64,000 nucleotides of DNA, from assembly GCA_937920345.1 (NCBI GenBank), contig CALGVA010000056.1, forward strand, positions 1 through 64,000. The letters are read 5' to 3'. The translations under genes and the position numbers were made by a program. Shown piece after piece: positions 53,567 to 61,204 of the stretch. Under the pieces are notes generated by a model, which saw nothing but the letters and a program-made list of their open reading frames with translations, was not told where the DNA came from and ran no database searches. Each line of letters starts with the position of its first letter. Position 1 is the first letter of the stretch. Source of the stretch: an uncultured Lachnospiraceae bacterium (lineage in GTDB: Bacteria > Bacillota > Clostridia > Lachnospirales > Lachnospiraceae).

Positions 53567-55738
53567 TTAGTGCCACCCAATCCCAATCTCACCCATCTGT
53601 CTGATGCGTTCCTGATCCAGAACCAGATTGGAGGACTGCGGGTTCTTCATTTTAAGCCGGATCGTACTGACCCACCTGCCAAGGTTAATCCCATCTATCG
53701 TGAAAGAAGATGAGATATCCAGATTCCCATGCTGTTCAAAGTACTCTTTTGCTATCTTATATTTTCTATCCCATCCGTCTTCATATCTGTTTTTCCAGAC
53801 GATACCAAGCGCCTCCAGCTTAACTGCCTGCTCCTCTGTCAACGGTGTGCTCCCTGGTTTCGCGTTATTGTATATCCTAATCTGATTTGCTACCCATCTG
53901 CCCAGACAGACGTCATTTTCCGTCACATAATCGGATGGAACCTGTAGATTTCCATGTCTTTCATAATACTTCACCGCCGCGTCATAATTGAGATTCCAGC
54001 GGTATTCACGGACATCCCATATCATGCCGAGGCTTTCCAGACAGCATGTTCTTTCGTGGCATAATCTGTTATTTTTATAGGCTGTCCGCATATTCCGAAC
54101 CCATTGCCCCAGTGCAAAACCTTCCGCCGATACATATCTGGCCGGCACATCTGCATCGCCTTTTTCCTGCAGATACCGCTCCAGTTCCTCACATCCTTTT
54201 ACAAAACTCTGAATCTGGGCATCCTCCCACACCATACCGATCTGTTCCAACCGTACCGCCTGCTCTTCACTCAGCCGGCCGGCTGCTTTTCCCGCATGCA
54301 CACGCCGCTGTGTCTGTATCCACACACCCAGTTTCAGGCCGTCTTGTGTCACATAACTGCCTGGAACCTTTAGATTCCCATACTGCTCAGAATATTTCCT
54401 GCATTCTTCATAATAAATATCCCATGTGGCGGACAGGCTGCGGCTCAGTTCCTTAAAAAGCCGCCTGCAGTCTCTCAGTTCATCAAAAATTCGAAAGCTT
54501 CCACCGTATCTGCTCCTGTCCTGTCCCGTGCATCCCATATCCACAAGTGCCTGTTCCACTTCCTGTTGGATCGCGTCGATGGAATAAAGGCTGTCAAAGT
54601 TATTAACCACATCAAAAATCACCGGCCGGCGTTCTTTCCCGTTTTCTGCGCTGAGCGCCCGCCCGATCTGTTGCAGATAAAGGATCGGGGACACCGTGGG
54701 ACGCAGCAGGATCACGCCGTCGATATCCTCCACATGCACACCTTCATTGAGCATGTCGATACAGAACAGGAGTTTCAAGTGGTTGCTGCTATCTACCTTA
54801 AAAGCAGCAAATTCCTTGCTTGTTTCCGGATTATCATAGTAGGCGGCATATACATGGGGATCCGAATCCAACGACCCGAACCATTCCGGCACATGGGACA
54901 TCATTTCCTCCATGTGCTCCTTGTCCGCACAGAATACTAAATATTTCCCATTCCCCGTTTTCATATGTTTTGCAAACACCTGTGGCAGCCCCAGCGCATT
55001 CTCCAGACTTCTTCTCAGTTTCTCCAGCAGTTTCTCATTCTGTCTGTCCACTTCCCGTCTGCATTCACTCTTCACCCTCTCGGTCAGACGATGTATTTCT
55101 TCCTTATAGGAATACATGGAGATAACATAGTCCGGCGATGGAAGGATCTTTCTGGCTACCGCCTCTCCCAGTGTCATCTCGGATGCGATGCAGCCGTCAA
55201 ACAATTCTTCCGCCATGTCCCGTCTGTCATCAAGGTAACGGATATTTGTTGCGGATAATCCCAGCAGTTTTGCCTCCGGATATGCACTGATCAGTTTCCT
55301 CACGCTGCCGCCCCACTGTGGTGCCCCGCAGCGATGGAATTCATCGAGCACTATGTAATCCGGCATGAGACTTCCAACTGCATCCTCATTCATCATAAGT
55401 TTTGCATAAGTCATAAAAGTCACATTGCCCAGAGCCGTCTGTGTAAAAGATTCTATGTTGTCTACAAGCTTTTCCGACCCGGCTGACAGTTCCATAACTT
55501 TTTTCAGATTTTCTACCTGGGTGCGGAAAATATATTCTCCGGGCGCAAGCCACAGAATCCTGCTGTCCGGATGATCCAGCGCAAGCTTAAATGCAATGAA
55601 CGATTTGCCGGTACCCGTAGGATGTATAATGGCCGCTTTCCCCATCCTTTCCATAAGACGCATGGCCTTCTCATAAGCCCTGTTGTTATGTTCAAATAGA
55701 TTCAGAGTTTTTACTCTGGTATCCACGCCTTCCACCAC
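53567..55738 (-). CDS. DEAD/DEAH-type helicase with four helicase-associated (HA) repeats
   Basis: 723 residues. Walker A HPTGTGKS (39-46), DEFH (132-135), LGLSATN and the C-terminal RecA motif QQIGRALSA are intact. Residues 435-720 contain four copies of the helicase-associated domain (DGLKLGVWIQTQR..., EGFALGQWVRNMR..., DVCLGRWVANQI, DGINLGRWVSTIR) that is common in large Firmicute and Actinobacterial helicases. The start is a GTG at 55738 with AAGGA just upstream. It is the first gene after the invertible region and begins the exopolysaccharide locus. Its role there is unknown. Confidence 0.88.
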   Translation of the reverse strand: MVEGVDTRVKTLNLFEHNNRAYEKAMRLMERMGKAAIIHPTGTGKSFIAFKLALDHPDSRILWLAPGEYIFRTQVENLKKVMELSAGSEKLVDNIESFTQTALGNVTFMTYAKLMMNEDAVGSLMPDYIVLDEFHRCGAPQWGGSVRKLISAYPEAKLLGLSATNIRYLDDRRDMAEELFDGCIASEMTLGEAVARKILPSPDYVISMYSYKEEIHRLTERVKSECRREVDRQNEKLLEKLRRSLENALGLPQVFAKHMKTGNGKYLVFCADKEHMEEMMSHVPEWFGSLDSDPHVYAAYYDNPETSKEFAAFKVDSSNHLKLLFCIDMLNEGVHVEDIDGVILLRPTVSPILYLQQIGRALSAENGKERRPVIFDVVNNFDSLYSIDAIQQEVEQALVDMGCTGQDRSRYGGSFRIFDELRDCRRLFKELSRSLSATWDIYYEECRKYSEQYGNLKVPGSYVTQDGLKLGVWIQTQRRVHAGKAAGRLSEEQAVRLEQIGMVWEDAQIQSFVKGCEELERYLQEKGDADVPARYVSAEGFALGQWVRNMRTAYKNNRLCHERTCCLESLGMIWDVREYRWNLNYDAAVKYYERHGNLQVPSDYVTENDVCLGRWVANQIRIYNNAKPGSTPLTEEQAVKLEALGIVWKNRYEDGWDRKYKIAKEYFEQHGNLDISSSFTIDGINLGRWVSTIRLKMKNPQSSNLVLDQERIRQMGEIGIGWH

Positions 55739-55759
55739 CCTGTCCTTGCCTTATGGCAC

Positions 55760-55785
55760 TACCACATAATGCAAATTATGTGGTA
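55760..55785 (+). repeat. Inverted recombination site, left copy
   Basis: 26 bases identical, in inverted orientation, to 56032-56057. Arms ACCACATAA (55761-55769) and TTATGTGGT flank an asymmetric 6-base core TGCAAA, the architecture of tyrosine-recombinase crossover sites, where arms bind recombinase and the core sets direction. Confidence 0.85.
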
Positions 55786-56031
55786 TGACAGGACAGGAAA
55801 GCCGAATTATGGGAGAAATAGACGTTTTTGATCTGTTGCCTTTATGGATAAAGATTTTAAGAATGGCATAAGAATGTTTGAAATAGCGCCTTATATTTTA
55901 AAAATAACCAATTCTGCCGTTTTATGCCTTTCGCATGCTTAAATTTGGAAATTGATAATTCATAAAATAGGCTTGAAATTAAATGTCGGTTGTGATAAAG
56001 TTTATTTCTGAGATAAACATGACACAGACTG
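55786..56031. promoter_or_regulatory. 246-base putative invertible promoter segment
   Basis: Bounded by the two inverted sites and very AT-rich, with no ORF of note. Promoter-like pairs occur on both strands: TTCAAA-17-TAAAAT on minus (55854-55882), which in the present orientation reads into the helicase gene, and TTGAAA-17-TAAAGT with extended -10 on plus (55973-56001), which would do so only after inversion. Which orientation is ON cannot be told from sequence. Confidence 0.7.
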
Positions 56032-56057
56032 TACCACATAATTTGCATTATGTGGTA
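56032..56057 (-). repeat. Inverted recombination site, right copy
   Basis: 26-base inverted match of the left site, with core TTTGCA. Here the flanks extend the palindrome to 19-base arms around a 4-base centre (56024-56065), a very strong hairpin that the left copy lacks. Confidence 0.85.
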
Positions 56058-56219
56058 CAGTCTGTTCTTAGTTATATCCCAAAGACAGATATCCCAAATA
56101 TGAGTGTATACAGTCAACCGCTAATGCACAAAAGTCTACACTCCATTTCGGTCCGCGCTGAACATGCATATGAAATAATCATTCTGCGCCAATGTATCAG
56201 AAATTAATGATTCGTTATA

Positions 56220-57065
56220 CTAGCAAATCAGCTTCATCAGTTCCAGTTCTCTCCTGTGTTCTTCGCATGTGGTCCGCACATAGATCCTTGTAGTCTCTAT
56301 GCAGCTGTGCCCCAACACGTCAGCCAGTTTTGCCAGATCTTTTTTTAACGCATAAAAACATTGTGCAAACAGGTGCCTTAAATTGTGCGGGAATACTTTT
56401 TCCTCACACACGCCGGCATGTTTGCACAATGCTTTCATTTCTTTCCAGATATTGCTCCGTTCCACCGGATTTCCACCGCTGGTCCGAAATATAACGCCTT
56501 TTGTAATGTGTCTGCATATCATGTACTTTTTTAATTCTTTCTGTAGTTCCGCAGAAATCAGGATATTCCTGACCTTTCCCTTATTACAGATCACTACTTT
56601 TCCTTTCTTTACACTTTCTGCCGTAAAAAACTGCAATTCGCTAATGCGAATGCCAGTCGCGCAGATCGTATTCAGGATCATCGCCAGTCTTGCATTGCCC
56701 ATCCTCCGGGCCGCCGTGACAAGACGTCTGTATTCCTGTCTTGTCAGATATCTTTCTTCCGGAATAAAGGATGGTTTTTGCACCTGGCAGGTCTTCACTT
56801 TGATGTCCTGCCAACCCATGAATTGCATATAACGGTTGACAGCTATAATAAAGGAATTAATACTGCTGATCCGGTATTGATCCTGCCGCAGCAGCTGCTC
56901 CTTAAATTCGATCACAAGTCTCTTAGTCACTTCCACACCCTGTGCATAATCCATCAGCTTACGGATATCTCTTACATACTTGCGAATCGTGTTTTCACTG
57001 CGTTCTTCTTCTATTAAGTGCTCCCGGAACGCATTCAGAGTCTCTTCTGTGATTATCCTCTTCAT
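56220..57065 (-). CDS. Tyrosine recombinase, probable promoter invertase
   Basis: 281 residues. A SAM-like N-terminal core-binding domain (SENTIRKYVRDIRKLMDY) is followed by a catalytic domain with all active residues: Arg in ATGIRISEL, Lys in NKGKVRN, HNLRH, the second His in LGHSCIETTRIY and the Tyr in IYVR. Its small size and position beside a pair of inverted sites make it a switch recombinase (compare RecV of Clostridioides) rather than an element integrase. No excisionase, transposon ends or prophage genes are near. The ribosome site is weak; see 57075-57120. Confidence 0.9.
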   Translation of the reverse strand: MKRIITEETLNAFREHLIEEERSENTIRKYVRDIRKLMDYAQGVEVTKRLVIEFKEQLLRQDQYRISSINSFIIAVNRYMQFMGWQDIKVKTCQVQKPSFIPEERYLTRQEYRRLVTAARRMGNARLAMILNTICATGIRISELQFFTAESVKKGKVVICNKGKVRNILISAELQKELKKYMICRHITKGVIFRTSGGNPVERSNIWKEMKALCKHAGVCEEKVFPHNLRHLFAQCFYALKKDLAKLADVLGHSCIETTRIYVRTTCEEHRRELELMKLIC

Positions 57066-57074
57066 CTTTTGTCG

Positions 57075-57120
57075 GGCTGCCGGAATACTGTTGTCTGCCA
57101 GAATAGCTTCTCAGGCAGCC
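57075..57120 (-). promoter_or_regulatory. Possible hairpin in recombinase leader
   Basis: Arms GGCTGCC and GGCAGCC lie 10-55 bases before the recombinase start codon, enclosing related CTGCC/GGCAG elements. It could affect translation of the recombinase, which lacks a clear ribosome site. Upstream to 57313 I see only a TGATAAT-like -10 near 57185. Confidence 0.35.
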
Positions 57121-57313
57121 TAACGCCCGCAAATCAACCTGCCATTCTGTCGCCGGCAGCGGTTCTCCTTTTTTGTCTCTATATTATCACCAGCCTGAAG
57201 ATAAAACCACTCATAAGATTTCGAACCTTGTCACCAAATTCTGTCCCGGTTCTTCCTTCTCTTTTGCCATCAGAAAATACAGCACTTTTTAATTCAGCTC
57301 AAGCCACTCACCG

Positions 57314-58264
57314 TTACACCGGATTTACATGTACCATGATGTGTTTAACTTTGCAAAAATCCTGTTCTATGGCATTGTGCACATGTTCAGCGATGCTGTG
57401 CGCATCCCTGAGACGCATTTCCCCGTTGACGCTGATCTCAATATCAACATAAATCTTATTGCCGAAGACACGCGTATGCAGCAGATCTACCCCCAGCACG
57501 CCCTGCTGTGCAAGCGCGCACGCTTTAAGCGCCTTCTCCACCTCGTCATCACAGGCCTTATCCACCATCTTATTGACCGCATCCATGAAGATCTCATACG
57601 CCGCCTTCTCGATAAAAAGACAGATCACCACGCTGGCTGCGGGCTCCAAAATAGGAAATCCCATTCTGGCACCGGCGATACCGGCCAGTGCACCGACAGA
57701 GGACAGTGCGTCGGAACGGTGATGCCATGCATCCGCCATAAGTGCGCCGGAATCGATCCGTTTCGCATAGACCTTTGTATATTGATACATTCCTTCCTTC
57801 ACGACGATGGATAGAATCGCCGCCGCCAGAGCCAGAACGCCCGGCACGGCAAGGTTCGCATACTCCCCTTTCACGATCTTGCCCGCCGCAGAGTACCCGA
57901 TTCCGAGACCGGTAGCTGCAAGAATCGTTGCCAGAACGATAGCCGCCACACACTCCATCCGCTCATGTCCGTAGGGATGGTCTCTATCTGATTCCTTACC
58001 CGAAATCTTGATGCCGATAATAACAATCACCGTACTAAACACATCCGATGCCGAGTGGATTGCATCCGAAATCATCGCCCCCGAATGCGCAATCACGCCT
58101 GTAAACAGCTTGATCAGGGTGAGTACAAAGTTTGCTATGATACTGATCCTTGACACCTTCATCGCTATTTTCTCATAATCCTGTCCTTCGTGGTGTCTGC
58201 TTTCCCCGTCAGCCGCTTCATGACGCTCCCTCATCTTTGGTGCAGTTTCTGTTCTTTTCGTCAT
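57314..58264 (-). CDS. Cation diffusion facilitator (CDF) metal exporter
   Basis: 316 residues with six membrane helices and a cytosolic C-terminal domain. The metal site residues are in SDAIHSASDVFST and DAWHHRSDALSSVG (two HxxxD-type motifs), and the C-terminal domain ends with VKHIMVHVNPV, typical of CzcD/MamM-like proteins. It exports a divalent metal in exchange for protons. The 5' leader contains a NiCo-type riboswitch with a terminator, which suggests cobalt or nickel as substrate. GGAGG lies 7 bases before the ATG. Confidence 0.92.
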   Translation of the reverse strand: MTKRTETAPKMRERHEAADGESRHHEGQDYEKIAMKVSRISIIANFVLTLIKLFTGVIAHSGAMISDAIHSASDVFSTVIVIIGIKISGKESDRDHPYGHERMECVAAIVLATILAATGLGIGYSAAGKIVKGEYANLAVPGVLALAAAILSIVVKEGMYQYTKVYAKRIDSGALMADAWHHRSDALSSVGALAGIAGARMGFPILEPAASVVICLFIEKAAYEIFMDAVNKMVDKACDDEVEKALKACALAQQGVLGVDLLHTRVFGNKIYVDIEISVNGEMRLRDAHSIAEHVHNAIEQDFCKVKHIMVHVNPV

Positions 58265-58369
58265 ATCTATCCTCCATTAAACGTTACCGGATATATTGTT
58301 CTATAATAGAACAAAACGCCGCTTCACCCGAAGGGATTTTATTCCACAGGGTGTTCTTTCCTGTGAAAT

Positions 58370-58416
58370 AAAAAACACCTGCGTGCGCAGTAATCGTAAC
58401 TACTGTCCCGCAGATG
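58370..58416 (-). terminator. Regulated terminator of the NiCo riboswitch
   Basis: Minus strand CATCTGCG (58409-58416) pairs with CGCAGGTG (58376-58383), followed by six U. The 5' arm is part of the aptamer's 3' strand, so metal binding and termination are mutually exclusive, predicting read-through when metal is high. Confidence 0.8.
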
Positions 58417-58480
58417 TCATAACCCGCTGTCGCCCGGCGCGACCCGGCTCCCGGGCTTGCGCCCCGGCCTGCTCAGTTTG
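58398..58480 (-). promoter_or_regulatory. NiCo (cobalt/nickel) riboswitch, czcD motif
   Basis: From memory of the published consensus, the minus strand carries the conserved segments in order: AACTGAGCAGGC, then a stem, GAGCCGGG, a second stem, CAGC, a variable arm, and TGCGGGACAG closing on GTT with the first AACTG. The position just before a CDF exporter matches the known gene context of this class. Confidence 0.82.
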
Positions 58481-58578
58481 TACTGTATCATCCTGAGAGT
58501 CTGTTCTCTCAAAGTTTGCAGTGCAAAGTATATTGTACCTAATGTATCATACGCAGCCCGGATTTGCAAGTGCCTATC

Positions 58579-60000
58579 TCAGAAATGCACCGGTCTGGCC
58601 TCCGCTGTCAGCGCTTCCATCCGGTACTCCGGAAACGAGTCGATCAAGTCTCCCAGCGCGTTGGCCGTACCTTCTATCCTGTCGTGCGCCAGCATAACGA
58701 CCTGACGTCTGCCCAGAGTCGTATCCACTGCCGTCCGGATCAGCTGCTGTGAAGTTGCATTCGCCGTGGCTGCATCCTCCAGGCTTGCATTCCAGTCATA
58801 ATAAATAAACCCGCGCGCCTCCATTTCTTCTATAATATCCTTATATACTTTTCTGTTATACGCATTGATACTCCCGCCGGGAAAACGGAACAGCTGCGCC
58901 TCTACCCCGGTCACCTCATATACCGTGTCATAAGCCTTCTCGAAATCTTCCACATAACTGGACACATCCGCATATATTGCATGATAGTCATGTACGTCAC
59001 AATGTATTCCTATGGTGTGCCCTTCGTCCGCGATCCGCTTCGCCGTCTCCGGATATTTCCGTACATATTCTCCGATCAGAAAAAAAGTCGCCTTGATATT
59101 CTTCTGCTCCAGCACATCCAGCACCTGGTCCGTATACGCTTCCGAAGGACCGTCATCAAATGTCAGATACATAATCTTGGGGTTCAGATACAAATCGATT
59201 CCGTTCGCAATCCCCTCCGCAATCTTTTCCTGATATGCTGTCGAATCCAGATTCTTACGTTCCGCACGGTTAGAGAGAAATCCCGTCTCAATCAGACATG
59301 CCGGCATCCTGCTTTTACTCGTCACGCACATTTCCGGATCTGACACCAGTTCTCTGTCCGACGCACCGGTTGCCTTGACGGTCTCTTGCTGTATCAGCCG
59401 TGCCAGCCGTCTGCCCTCTCCCGTTGCGTCATTGTCATCATACCATGTCTCTATCCCTGAGACGCTGTCATCTTCGCAGGAATTCTGATGTATGCTGACA
59501 TACAGCCTCGCATTCTGCCGGTTCGCTGCTTCAACCCTGTCAGCTTTATCCACCAGTTCATCTCCTTCTCTGGCCAGCACCACCCGGTATCCTTTCTTCT
59601 GCAGTTTACCTTTTACCAGAAGCGCGATCTTACGATTAATATCCTTCTCCACAACCCCCTCAAACACGCAGCCGCCATCCATACCGCCGTGTCCGGGGTC
59701 TATCACGATTGCCCTGTCGGCCTCCGCCTGCGCGTGCTTCGCAGCCACTGCGGCCGCACGTCTCGAGTCCGAAGTCACCGCCTGTGCAACATCAATCATC
59801 TTCGTTTCATCAATCAAAACCGGTGCCTCTGCTTCTGCCTCCGCCGCCACCACTTTTGATGCATTTGTCTGCACCGCCATGGCTGCCGCAACCACCAGGA
59901 TACAGATCACTGTCAGCACCCACACAAGCGTCCGCAGATACCCTCTGATTTCCGCTCTTTTCCTTCGTCTCCTGTTATACCGTCTTGTTCCTGCGTACAT
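58579..60000 (-). CDS. N-acetylmuramoyl-L-alanine amidase fused to a polysaccharide deacetylase
   Basis: 473 residues. A basic N-terminus and one membrane helix (VLTVICILVVAAAMAV) anchor it outside the membrane. Residues about 110-285 are Amidase_3 with zinc ligands and catalytic Glu in DPGHGGMDG, SIHQNS and IETGF. Residues about 288-470 are a NodB-type deacetylase with TFDDGP, the HxxxH-type site in HCDVHDYH and RFPGGS. The fusion should cleave the peptide from glycan and deacetylate sugars in peptidoglycan or another wall polymer. A tandem 22-base repeat upstream (60142-60185) suggests direct regulation. Confidence 0.9.
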   Translation of the reverse strand: MYAGTRRYNRRRRKRAEIRGYLRTLVWVLTVICILVVAAAMAVQTNASKVVAAEAEAEAPVLIDETKMIDVAQAVTSDSRRAAAVAAKHAQAEADRAIVIDPGHGGMDGGCVFEGVVEKDINRKIALLVKGKLQKKGYRVVLAREGDELVDKADRVEAANRQNARLYVSIHQNSCEDDSVSGIETWYDDNDATGEGRRLARLIQQETVKATGASDRELVSDPEMCVTSKSRMPACLIETGFLSNRAERKNLDSTAYQEKIAEGIANGIDLYLNPKIMYLTFDDGPSEAYTDQVLDVLEQKNIKATFFLIGEYVRKYPETAKRIADEGHTIGIHCDVHDYHAIYADVSSYVEDFEKAYDTVYEVTGVEAQLFRFPGGSINAYNRKVYKDIIEEMEARGFIYYDWNASLEDAATANATSQQLIRTAVDTTLGRRQVVMLAHDRIEGTANALGDLIDSFPEYRMEALTAEARPVHF

Positions 60001-60141
60001 AAAAATGATGCTCCTCTCCTGTGTATATGCGGCGGAGCAGACATTTCATCCTGCTGATCCGGAATCGTCTGTCTTATCCCCCGTCCATGCTGTTACCGTA
60101 ACGCTATACATACAGCCTACAGGAAGGGTGCATCAAATTTT

Positions 60142-60185
60142 CATCATATTTGCAACATAGTTACATCATTTTTGTAACATAGTTG
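60142..60185. repeat. Two 22-base direct repeats, possible response-regulator site
   Basis: 60142-60163 and 60164-60185 match at 19 of 22 positions and are exactly adjacent, so the copies lie on the same DNA face (two turns). This resembles OmpR/PhoB-type binding sites; such a regulator is encoded at 62821-63477. Confidence 0.6.
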
Positions 60186-60210
60186 CAACAGTTCAGCCTT
60201 CGGCTTCCCT

Positions 60211-60251
60211 GAAAAACAAATGCCGCTTCGCGTCGCTTGTTTTTCTTTTGC
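60211..60251. repeat. 41-base hairpin repeat, copy 1
   Basis: Identical to 60329-60369, 118 bases away. Each copy has arms GAAAAACAA and TTGTTTTTC around a GC-rich middle containing CGCTTCGCGTCGC-like repeats. Confidence 0.75.
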
Positions 60252-60328
60252 ACTGTGTTATACTCGCAAACACGCGCTTTCGCGCTCTTTATCCGATTTC
60301 ATCGGACGTTTGCTCATTAATGCCGCAA

Positions 60329-60369
60329 GAAAAACAAATGCCGCTTCGCGTCGCTTGTTTTTCTTTTGC
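60329..60369. repeat. 41-base hairpin repeat, copy 2
   Basis: Exact second copy; the T-rich right arm followed by TTTTGC lies 11 bases from the stop of the preceding minus-strand gene and could also end its transcription. Confidence 0.75.
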
Positions 60370-60379
60370 GGCTATTACA

Positions 60380-61204
60380 TTATTTGGATATTTTCAGGAA
60401 CAGTTCGTTGATACCGTCATAGAATCCGACCGTGACCACCGTCCTGTCGTTCCCCGCTCCCGAGAAAACATATTTCTTATAATATGGTGTCGTCTCTAAC
60501 AGCAGATTCTCACTCTCATATGCTTCCGGTACCGGCAGCCCCATATAAGCGGCCCACGCCTCAACCAGTGCGTCCGGATCAATCTGCTCCCACGCGACCT
60601 GCGCGCGCACATAAAACTCATAGATTTTGCCGTCATCCGCATCGATATAGGCGTCAATCAGCCTGTTTTCCTTGTTCGCATTCTGCAGGCTGCCCAGAAG
60701 GTTCAGCTTCCAGACCGCCACATTGTTTCTCGGCTCCGGCACATCAATGGCGGAATACAGCGTCGCCTGATAAGAACCCGGTTGTACTTCTTTGATGCCC
60801 TCCGGCAGAATACCCAGTTCTTTCAGCATCGTGATTCCTTCATTGGCCGTCTGATAGATCTGCTCATCCGTAATCTCCTGTCCGGACGGTCCGTTATGGT
60901 TGACTACAAAAGCGTAAGTGCCGGTCAGTTCCTGATAAGCGCTGTCCGGCTCCTTCGTGAGCATATTCTGCTCCGTCCCGGCCGCACTCTGGGAATTGAG
61001 ACATTGTGACAGGATATAAAGCTTCTCATTACTGCTCAGCTGATAGCGGTAACCCTCTCCTCCGGTCTCTTCTTCCCTCATCATGATCTGGTTTAAGACT
61101 CCCCGGTCTTTATATCTGGCGATGGCTTCCGGTCCCCATATGGACAGCACGACTGCCACGCCAGTCAGCGCAAGGAGCGCCAGATTAAGAATGTGCTTCT
61201 TCAT
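60380..61204 (-). CDS. Membrane-anchored accessory protein of two-component operon, unknown
   Basis: 274 residues: one N-terminal membrane helix (LNLALLALTGVAVVLSIW) and an extracellular domain without a motif I can name. Similar position and layout (after kinase, one anchor helix, secreted domain) are seen for YycH/YycI-type accessory proteins, but I see no direct sequence support. Its ATG overlaps the kinase gene by 20 bases with GAGGAGG upstream, so translation is coupled. Confidence 0.75.
   Translation of the reverse strand: MKKHILNLALLALTGVAVVLSIWGPEAIARYKDRGVLNQIMMREEETGGEGYRYQLSSNEKLYILSQCLNSQSAAGTEQNMLTKEPDSAYQELTGTYAFVVNHNGPSGQEITDEQIYQTANEGITMLKELGILPEGIKEVQPGSYQATLYSAIDVPEPRNNVAVWKLNLLGSLQNANKENRLIDAYIDADDGKIYEFYVRAQVAWEQIDPDALVEAWAAYMGLPVPEAYESENLLLETTPYYKKYVFSGAGNDRTVVTVGFYDGINELFLKISK

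Larger units (their letters stand above)
55739..56219. other. 481-base region with invertible segment between helicase and recombinase genes
   Basis: Contains the two inverted 26-base sites and the 246-base segment between them, described separately, and 160 bases (56058-56219) before the recombinase stop. On the minus strand the latter includes TTGACT and two copies of TTTGGGATAT, possible promoter elements that would read into the invertible segment. Confidence 0.6.
58265..58578 (-). other. Leader and upstream region of the CDF exporter
   Basis: 314 bases without a protein gene. Holds the riboswitch (58398-58480), its terminator (58370-58416), a further hairpin CACAGG/CCTGTG (about 58345-58366), and a possible promoter TTTGAG-17-TGATAC near 58485-58515 upstream of the aptamer. 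Confidence 0.6.
60001..60379. other. 379-base repeat-rich gap before amidase-deacetylase gene
   Basis: Contains the 22-base tandem repeat (60142-60185), two copies of a 41-base hairpin repeat (60211-60251 and 60329-60369) and the small stem GCGCTTTCGCGC near 60272. No ORF is convincing here. Confidence 0.6.

Noticed and set aside
56220..57065. Integrase of a prophage or conjugative element
   Set aside because: No phage, relaxase or tRNA attachment site nearby; the paired inverted sites fit a switch recombinase better.
60211..60369. CRISPR or IS ends
   Set aside because: Two copies only, direct orientation, internal palindrome; no transposase between them.
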